DNA of 64,000 nt from Mytilus californianus. Its lineage: Eukaryota > Mollusca > Bivalvia > Mytilida > Mytilidae. The stretch lies in contig NW_026262668.1 in NCBI RefSeq assembly GCF_021869535.1, positions 9,780,348 to 9,844,347 on the forward strand, read 5' to 3'. Positions within the stretch are counted from its first letter, which is position 1. Every line of letters starts with the position of its first letter. The notes under the pieces were generated by a model. It was not told the origin of the DNA. It did not search any database and was given only the letters and a program-made list of their open reading frames with translations. This document shows positions 55,796 to 64,000 of the stretch, piece after piece. The position numbers and the translations under genes were made by a program.

Positions 55796-56861
55796 GAGGG
55801 GGCGGACAAGTGGGTACCTTTATCCTTTCTCCCGCTCCTTCTCTCCTTTCTCCCGCCCCTCTTCTCCTTTCTCCCACCCCCTTTCTTTTGTCTCCCGCTC
55901 TAAAATATGAAACACTAATGTATATCATGTGTATAGAAAGCTCATTTTAAAACAAATCGATCAAATTTCTTGTTTTTCTATGGCTCGTCCCCGTCTTGTC
56001 CTTTCACAGGATAGAAGTGTCGTTTCTTCTGCTTCAAGAACCTCAGTAACTTCTTTACTGGCTGTTAAGCTGTCTGTTTGCATTGAATTTGTAAGTCTGA
56101 TGCACGCCGTTTCCCGATGATTTTTTTTTAAACTAGAAATCCGAATTATAGAATCGCAGGATAAAGTGTGAAAATAAAGGGAATGCCGTTTGTGCCACTA
56201 TTAGTGCAATTTCGGTAAGAAACCCATTCGTTTTAAAATGGTTGCTGAAAAACGCTGCTTGCAAAATAGAATCAAAGTACTGAAGTACTGAACATCGGAT
56301 GACCGTAAGTTCTTGTGGATGGTCACAAGCACTTGTCTCAGAAAAAAAATCACATCTGTATACCTGAAAGTGAGATTAATGTACAGAGATAGATTTTTTT
56401 CTGAGACAAGTTCGTGCGTGGAAGATGAATAAATGACAGGGAATTCAACATCACCGTAAAAACTGTTGTGTTGTAGTGATACAAATAAGTATACTCTGGT
56501 TTGTTGTTATATTAGTATATTATATTAATGTTTGTATTTAACAGTTACATGTAATTTATAATTTTCATCCATGTGTATATCATTCTATTCTACTATTCTA
56601 ATAATAGTGCAGTGCAACTTCCAAGTACATGGTGGACATTTTTCTGTAATGATTCGATTTTTCTAATAGATTGGATTTGAGCAGGCATTCATATTTCAAG
56701 TCCCGCAAAACTTTCTTGAGATATTCTTAAACACTATTTTTCTGTACGTGTGCATAGATATTATCAATGATTTTTTACTTATATATATATTTCTAACGAC
56801 AAAACATTTTCATATTATTAATTTATGTTCATGGTCTAAATAAAAATATTTTTATAAGTAA

Positions 56862-57890
56862 AATTGAGAATGAAAATGGTGAATGTGTCAAAGAGACAAC
56901 AACCCGGCCAAAGAGCAGATAACAGCCAAAGGCCAACAATGGGTCTTCAATGCAGCGAGAAAATCCCGCACCCGGAGGCGTGCTTCAGCTGGCCCCTAAA
57001 CAAAAATGTATACTAGTTCAGTGATAATGGACATCATACTAAACTCCGAAAGGTATAAAAGAAACTAAAATTAAAAAGCATACAAGACTAACAAAGGCCA
57101 GAGGCTCCTGACTTAGGACAGGAGCAAAAATGCGGCGGGGTTAAATATGTTTTTTGATATCTCAACCCTCCTTCTATACCTTTAGCCAATGTAGAAAAAA
57201 CAAACATACAACAATACGCACAGTAAAACTCATTTTAAAAGAAGTCCGAGTCCCATGTCAGAATAGGTAACAAAAGAAACTAAACAAAATGACAATGATA
57301 CATAAATTAACAAAGGACTACTAGCAGTTACTGACTTGCCAGCTCAAGACTTCAATTAAACTGATTGAAAGATTCCCGTTAGGGGTTTAGTATCATACCA
57401 TCATACAATATACGAGAAGAACATAACCCGTATCATGCCAACAACTGGTTTTAGAATAAATGTGTTTATTTCTGATGCAAAGACCCTATAAGTGAATCAA
57501 TATTAAAGCCAAAATATGCAATCTTTAATGACCTGACAACAGTATCGTAACTATATCCCTTTTTAATAAGTCTGTTTAAAGGTTTTGTTAGCTTTTGAGG
57601 TGAATGCCGACATTTTTGTGCTTTGTAAAGAATATTACCATGAAAAATTAGATGTGAAATTCCTGATGGTATAAGATGTCTTGCATGTTGAATTATATTA
57701 ACGAATGATGTCCTTGTACCGATGATAAAATTTAGTAAATGTTTTGACTAGTTTGTGATATCGAAAATCCTAGTGTAATAATTTTTCAGTAATACATAAA
57801 TTTCTTTCTCTAAAATCTAATACGTTGTTACATACACGTGCGAAACGTACAAGTTGAGATATATAAACAAATAAGATGGTGACAATGAGT
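56862..57890 (-). mobile_element. 5'-truncated Penelope-like element, minus copy
   Basis: On the minus strand it has the same RT C-terminal region (SQLVRFARVCNN, LCITEKLL, then a TAG replacing a Gln codon, FRYHKLVKTFTKFYHR) from about 57,870 to 57,500. The same 3' tail as at 24,695-25,907 follows, ending at 56,862 with TTGAGAATGAAAATGG. It is similar over ~1 kb and dead. Confidence 0.6.
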
Positions 57891-57899
57891 ATTCATTTG

Positions 57900-59245
57900 A
57901 GAAACGAATGTATAACAAGCGATAAGGAATGTAATTTTGCACTCGATAATGTCCGCGTATCTATAGACGGTTACCAGTCAAACACGAAAGTTACGTAAGT
58001 AGAAATCTCGTCTGCAACAATACATCGGAATGCCCTCACGGTCATCGCGATGTAAAAATAAAATTCATTTTGAAAAGAATACGGACATAATTTAGCCAAA
58101 ATGCATAGTAGAAGCAGCTTGCATGGAAACTCAGGCAGAAAATGGTTTGTTGGAATGGAATTAACAAAAAAGAATAATTGTCTTTAAACTTGGATATTTT
58201 GCCGCATAACTTTCCCTATGTTCCAAGTGTAACCAGTTTCTGAACATTATTGGACTGTACAGAAAATATGGTTCCGGAAGCTTGTAAACAATAAATTGCC
58301 AACACTGTAATCGTATAAGCGCTAAGCGCAAGTTTACGTGACAGGACAGCAACATTAGAATGAGGCAAAAGTTAACAAAGGCTTGACATTTTGGGATGTG
58401 AACACCTAATGTGCACCCGGTGGGACTAACTAAAATTAGATCATTCAGATCCCGTTACATATTTTTGTTTTGAATTCCGTATTTCAAAACAAATTATTTC
58501 TTGAAATTTACAATCACACGCCATGATTCATTAAAAAATCAGTGGCCAAAAAATAAATGAATAATCGGTGCTTTGATGAAGGTAAAATAAAAAAAAGCGC
58601 TCCTAACGCAAAAAAAAAGATTTAAAGAGATATTTTTGTTTACCTAAAGTCTGCAACTACGCACACAACTAACACGTTTACGTCATAGAGAGTATATACT
58701 ATATTAAAAAAAAGTATTATTTTATCTATCACTTTTACAACTGACGAAATGTTTATTTTTATAAATAACCTTTTTTTATGGCTCCATTAAATGTGTCTTT
58801 TAGTTAGAACTATTTCAAATTGCATTGTATCGTTCTGAACATGCCTGAAATATTTGCCATCGGACATTTTGCAACCTCAAATTAATAAATTCAAATTGTA
58901 CTTGAAAATCACTGTTTATTTAATAAAAATTTTGAAGCACTTTATCCATGCATGGAAGTAGCGGTAGCATTACCTTTGTCTAGTTTGGTAGGGTAAAGTT
59001 GAAGATATCTTTTTTTCTAAGCTGAAAGTGCACCCAGTTAGGTCGAAACCAAATGAAAATCAGTAAAATTGATAGGAAATTTACGAAACCGGAGAGTGGA
59101 AATGAAAACAAAGTAACAAACGCCATTCAGATCCCGTTACATATTTTTTCAATACCTCCCAGTAAAAACAACGTTGCTCTACATTCAGTAATGTCATCCC
59201 TTTTCTGCTTAATTATTTGCATATCGGTCAATTTTGGAGCAATTA
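57900..59245. other. Interior of the TIR element, no gene
   Basis: A direct repeat pair with CATTCAGATCCCGTTACATA occurs at about 58,445 and 59,125; GTGCACCC precedes each. No coding signal. Confidence 0.4.
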
Positions 59246-59249
59246 ATCT

Positions 59250-59715
59250 TAAAAAATGTGTCTCTATACAAGATGTGGTGTGATTTCAAATGAGACAAAT
59301 CTTCACAAGAGACCAAATGACACAGAAATTAACAACTATAGGTCATCGTATGGCTTCAACAATGAGCAAAGCCCATACCGCATAGTCAGCTTTAAAAGCC
59401 GGCCAAAAATGACAAATTCAAAACAGTTTAAACGAGAAAACTAACGGCCTAACTTATGTTAAAAAAATGAACGAAAAACAAATATGTAACACAGCAACAT
59501 ACGACAACCACTGAATTACAGGCTCCTGACTTGGGACAGGCACATACATTCAGAATGTGGCGAGTTTAAACATGTTAGTGGGACCCCAACGCTCTCCTAA
59601 CCTGGGACAGTGGTGTAACAGTACAACATAAGAACGAACTAGCAAAATCAGTTGAAAAAGGCTTAACTCATCAGATGGAAACAAATAGAAATACACATAA
59701 CAAAAACACAGAGTG
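59250..59715 (+). repeat. Near-complete copy of dispersed repeat family A
   Basis: From CAAGATGTGGTGTGATTTCA through CAACCACTGAATTACAGGCT and CTCCTAACCTGGGACAGTGG, closely similar to the 8,880-9,345 copy. Confidence 0.75.
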
Positions 59716-60287
59716 GACGTGGCCGGGTACTTGTACATCCCAACAACACAAATACACTAACTTAAAGTATAGATCTGAGAGTACTCGCAGTTACTGACAG
59801 CTAATTCAAAGCCACTAGCAACTAATAAAAATAATCATGCATATAAGACTAAATTATCGATCAGTACACATCCAACATCTAATGGATTTGGTGTAGAGAC
59901 GTTATAAACAGCAGAGAAAAACATGACCTTGTGCAATGCCAAGATACAGGTATCGACAAATTGTAGATCCATGCAAGGACTCAGTACCGTATAAAATTCT
60001 TGAAATTGTTAGTTTTCAGTCTTTCTCCGTATATAAGAGATCATAATGAATGAATGACGACGCTAAGGGTATTTAATGAGGTTGCTTTCGTTACTATGAG
60101 ATTTATTAGCACTTTCTTGAAGCTTTTTATTTTCGATTTAATAAAATAATTGTTTTCCATCTCACTTTTATTAATTTTTATATAAATTTTTGTCTCCCTT
60201 TTCTATCCCCTTTCTCCTTTCTCCCGCCCCTTTCTCCTTTCTCCCACCCCCTCTCTCCATGTCTTCCTTTACCCTGTCCGCCCCCTC

Positions 60288-61386
60288 ATTTTAACCCATT
60301 GTCAGATTTGCTCTTAATGCTTTAGTTTCAGAGATTTTAGCCAAAAACTGCAATTTACCTCTATGTTCTATTTTTAGCCATGTCGGCCATGTTGGTTGGC
60401 AGGCGGGGTCAACGGACATATTTTTTAAACTAGATACCCCAATGATGATTGTGGCCAAGTTTGGTTGAATTTGTCTATGTAGTTTCAGAGGAGAAGATTT
60501 TTGTAAAAGATTACAAAAATTTACGAAAAATTGATAAAAATTGACTATAAAAGGCAATAACTCCTTAAGGGGTCAATTGACAATTTTTGTCATGTTGGCT
60601 TATTTGTAGATCTTACTTTGCTGAACATTATTGCTCCTTACAGTTTATCTCTATCTATAATAATATTCAAGATAATAACCAAAAACCGCAAAATTTCCTT
60701 AAAATTACTAATTCAGGGGCAGCAACCCAATACATGCTTTAGTTTCAGAGATATAAGCCAAAAACTACATTTTACCCCTATGTTCTATTTTTAGCTATGG
60801 CGGCCATGTTGGTTGGCAAAAAGGGGGGGGGGGGGTCGTCAGACACATTTTTTTATACTAGATACCCCAATGATGATTGTGGCCAAGTAGTTTCAGAGGA
60901 GAAAGGAGAAGATTTTTGAAAAAGTTAACGGACGACGACGACGACGGACGCCAAGTGATGAGAAAAGCTCACTTGGCCTTTTAGGCCATGTGAGCTAAAA
61001 ATTGTCAAAATTTGGCAATAACTCCTATAAGAAGTTGCCGGTTTTGACGTATATGACAAATGGTAAGCTCAACATTCTGAACATGTGTTCTCCTGTCAGA
61101 TTTTCTCTTTTCATAACGGTTTTCAAAATAATAGACAAAACTTGCATTTTACCCAATGTTCTATTTTTAGCCATGTCGGCCATCTTGGTTGGCAGACGGG
61201 GTCACCGGACACATTTTTTAAACTAGATACCCCAATGATGATTGTGGCCAAGTTTGGTTAAATTTGGCCCAGTAGTTTCAGAGGAGAAGAGTTTGTTAAA
61301 GGTAACCGGACGACTACGACGACGGACGACGGACGCCAAGTGATAAGAAAAGCTCACTTGGCCCATTGGGCCAGGTGAGCTAAAAC
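60288..61386 (+). repeat. Bivalve CTAGAGG... repeat, right part with internal repeats
   Basis: It continues the element interrupted at 55,796. Three imperfect internal units share TTCTATTTTTAGCCATGTCG, GGTTGGCAGACGGGG and GATGATTGTGGCCAAG. Two similar ends occur: CTCACTTGGCCTTTTAGGCC near 60,968-60,987 and CTCACTTGGCCCATTGGGCC near 61,351-61,370, each followed by GTGAGCTAAAA. Confidence 0.65.
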
Positions 61387-61579
61387 AACTTAAATATTTT
61401 TCTAATTTGAAAATGTTATTAAATCCATGATATGTCTTTAAGCTCTTTCAAACTTTGTATACTGCAAAAATGAAATATATCCTCTGCTCTTTAATACATA
61501 AACAGGTTCTGTAGAAACTTCAAAGCACATGTTCCTTTATAAAACAGTCGATAGTGCTAACGGTAGGGGAACTTGTAAC

Positions 61580-62475
61580 AGCCACTATGTTCCGTCAGTT
61601 ACTTTGTTCCGGCGGAACTTTTCAACTAGTTATTTCGTTCCGATGGAACTTTCCAACTAGTTGTTTTATTCCGAGTGCAGTCGAAAAGTTCCGGAAAAAA
61701 GTAGCTAGTTGAAAAGTCCCGGAACAATGTAGCAGACGGAATAAGTTGCATTATGATGCAAATTTAGTATTCATAGTACCCTCAAGAGAGGGAAGAATAC
61801 CCCCCTCCTCATGTGGGTACTTTTAAAAATATCAATTTCAGATTAATGTATAACAATAAAATAGAACTTATTCCGATAGAAGGCAACATTCTGACCGAAT
61901 TAAGTACCATAATAATGATAAGGGGGAAGAATGAGGATCAGTATATAAGACACTTTTGTTCCCCCTTGAAAAGGTTCAAAGATAATATGTTGCGCTTTTA
62001 CTTTGCATCAATTCTCCAAATGGAACTTTGTGACTGGTTGATAAGTTCCGTTGGAACTTTTGGGCTAGTTTGTTAGTTCCAGTTTTGACTTATTTGCCAA
62101 AGAGGAACTTTGTGGCTAGTTGATAAGTTCCTTTTGACTTTTGTAATCAGTATCTTGGTTTCCCTTTGAAATGTTCAAATATAATATGTTGCGCTTTTAC
62201 TTTGCATCACTTCTCCAAATGGAACTTTGTAACTGGTTGATAAGTTCCGTTGGAACTTTTGGGCTAGTTTGTTAGTTCCGGTTTTGACTAATTTGGCAAA
62301 AAGGAACTTTCTAACTAGTTGATATGTTCCGTTGGAACTTTTCAACTAGTCACTTTGTTCCGGTGGAACTTTTAAACCAGAGGAAGAACAAAGTAACTAG
62401 TTAATAAGTTCCTTCGGAACTTTTCGGCTGTTTAGTTCTTTCCGCCCGGAACTTTCCAACGTCGGAACAAAAGAG
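61580..62475. repeat. Field of GTTCCG..GGAACTTTT palindromic motifs
   Basis: GTTCCGTTGGAACTTTT-like imperfect palindromes alternate with CAACTAGTT (about 35-bp steps) in two blocks, 61,580-61,740 and 62,025-62,475. A ~70-bp segment (ATAATATGTTGCGCTTTTAC) is duplicated at 61,985 and 62,181. The frame at 61,813-62,076 runs through it without protein features. Confidence 0.7.
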
Positions 62476-62479
62476 CATT

Positions 62480-63075
62480 TACAAGTACACTATATCATTA
62501 TTTATTATAAACTATATTAGTAATCCTTAAAAGCTATATTATTATATATAATTATATGTTTGTTTAATTATACATGCTGTCTTCTTGTCATTTATACATG
62601 TTTGCTATACCATTGAAATAAAATGAAAATATAATATTTCCATGGTTATACTATGTTTTGTTTATTTTGTCTCAAATCAAATAAGTTGATTCACTATGAC
62701 GATCAAGGTTCATATTGAATTGAATTATAACAATTTTTCCCCACATTAATTGCACATTACGACAATTGTTGTTTGTGATTAGTAAATCATTCCAAACCTT
62801 GGCTACAGAATAATAAACGATTTCTTATAAAGAATTTTATACATAAAAATATATTGTTAGTATTTTACTCTCAGTAAATGATAACCTTTTTAAAGAAGAA
62901 AACACAATTTAATGAAACAGAACCAAATATCGTATTTAAGTGCAATTATTATTGCTATTTTCTGGAGATTTATTATTATATCGGAATGTTTTTGTAATAC
63001 ATACTCCAAAAAACAAATTCAATATGCAATTTATTGTAGAGTTGTTTTATGTGTTCAGGCAAACATTCTTTAAGT
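62480..63075. other. No feature recognised
   Basis: AT-rich, no coding or repeat-family signal I can identify. It may contain degraded LINE 3' sequence belonging to the fragment that follows. Confidence 0.3.
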
Positions 63076-63079
63076 TTAT

Positions 63080-63860
63080 ATAAAAGTCAAATTTTTGAAG
63101 TAAAAAAACGATCTTACATAAACGATCAACATGTTCCTCCCAGCTTAAATGTTCATCAATGTCAATTCCAAGTTATTTGAAATAATCAGTATTTTCAATA
63201 CAGGTCAAATAATTTTGATAGTTGTTTTAGTCTTTTTTTTCGAACTTAGTTGGAAACACTTCACATCCTTTGCATTCATGAACAGCATTCAAATCATTTT
63301 GCAAAGTACTACATTGTATTTGTATTTTCAATGTGTTTAAGTATCATAAAGCTACTGTACCAGTTTGAAAGTGGTGCACACCTGTTTAAAATGTCGTGCG
63401 CACGAGTTTTATAGTTTCATAGTCGTGCACAGGATTTTTCAAACTGGTGACCACCATATTGAATCTCCGGGAAATGAAAATATTTATATTTACCTAACAC
63501 TGAAGGGGCTCCATATAAAACAGCATTGTTGAATCACCAGTCTATAAATCCATGTTAGATGTTTTAACATGAAGTAGTAATTTGATTTGAATTGAAATAA
63601 CAGAGGACCTAAAATGGAACCTGTAGGCACTCCATATTTTATAAACTTTCTATCAGATTTAATATTTGCACATTGATTTTCTAGCTGCCTATCATATATA
63701 TATACGAACTTATCCAACTTATCATGTGTTCTCCGATATAATAAAGTCTGAGCTTTTCTAAGAGTATGTCATGGTAAATAAGAGCAAAAGTCTAACTAAA
63801 ATCCAAACAACACGATACCAACTATTTTTGCATTAACTAAATATGTCTGAAACCGGACTC
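63080..63860 (-). pseudogene. Decayed LINE reverse transcriptase fragment (CR1/L2/Jockey-like)
   Basis: Reading the minus strand: DFS(stop)TFALIYHDILLEKLRL near 63,830-63,750 (the KAFD-type motif region), then SYIYDRQLENQ and FIKYGVPTGSILGPLLF (63,717-63,540), where GVPQGSILGPLLF is the classic RT motif. After degraded sequence comes LGIDIDEHLSWEEHVDRLC (about 63,175-63,110), the thumb landmark. No YADD box is readable. The element is dead; its 5' part may lie beyond the window. Confidence 0.65.
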
Positions 63861-64000
63861 AAATATATGTGATATTTCACTTTTTATTTTTCAAGAACTC
63901 ATATAAATGTGTTCATCCACACCTATATTAAAACATAGGAGAGTATTCAAAACATAAATTGGACGATAACTGTATTTGATTCTCACTTATTGTATGCAAA

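Larger units (their letters stand above)
55796..60287. mobile_element. 4.49-kb TIR element with ATTTTA target duplication
   Basis: GAGGGGGCGGACA (55796-55808) is exactly inverted at 60275-60287. ATTTTA lies immediately outside both ends (55790-55795; 60288-60293). The surrounding dispersed repeat becomes continuous when the element and one ATTTTA are removed. Both ends also carry pyrimidine tracts of CTCCTTTCTCCCGCCCC type, in direct orientation. No transposase is readable; the interior is other repeats. Confidence 0.72.

Overview
This is AT-rich animal nuclear DNA with introns and dense repeats. I read it as a bivalve, most likely a marine mussel (Mytilus or a close relative). Three things support this. 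Two genes are recognisable metazoan DAZ-associated protein 2 (DAZAP2) family members with GT-AG introns. Many dispersed repeats are ones I recognise from memory as abundant in mussel genomes. The mobile elements are Penelope-like elements, APE-type LINEs and Helentron/'pearl'-like tandem-array elements, a mix typical of bivalves. Species assignment is inference; no database was searched.

Layout. (1) 1.3-11.7 kb, plus strand: a complete five-exon dazap2 gene (159 aa) whose introns hold MITE-like, LINE and dispersed-repeat insertions. (2) 11.8-16.3 kb: intergenic repeats and Penelope-like tails. (3) 16.3-26.4 kb, minus strand: a second, diverged DAZAP2-family gene (126 aa) with the same five-exon, same-phase structure, tail-to-tail with the first. 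Its introns carry a 34-bp minisatellite, a 36-bp minisatellite followed by a hammerhead-ribozyme-like core, and a Penelope-like fragment. (4) 26.4-38.4 kb: no recognisable host gene; dispersed repeats, long G-runs, a 3-kb foldback element with a nearly palindromic interior, and a broken basic ORF of unknown family. (5) 38.4-43.1 kb: a decayed APE-endonuclease/RT LINE with ORF1 and ORF2. (6) 43.3-53.0 kb: a nested transposon complex. A DDE-transposase-like ORF is split by a 3.74-kb TIR element. Divergent from it is a pseudogene resembling the P2X7 intracellular-domain (Cys/Trp-rich) family, split by a 3.16-kb Helentron/pearl-like element with about 20 copies of a ~135-bp repeat. (7) 54.1-55.0 kb: LINE ORF2 tails. 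(8) 55.0-61.4 kb: a bivalve dispersed repeat split by a 4.49-kb TIR element with a 6-bp target duplication. (9) 61.5-64.0 kb: a GTTCC/GGAAC motif field and a decayed LINE RT.

Only the two dazap2 genes look like working host genes. DAZAP2 proteins are small Pro/Tyr/Gln-rich adaptors with a PPxY motif. The pair looks like an old duplication with one conserved and one fast-evolving copy. Most of the rest is mobile DNA. The most informative structures are nested insertions in which the interrupted reading frame or repeat can be traced on both sides, giving insertion boundaries and target duplications directly.
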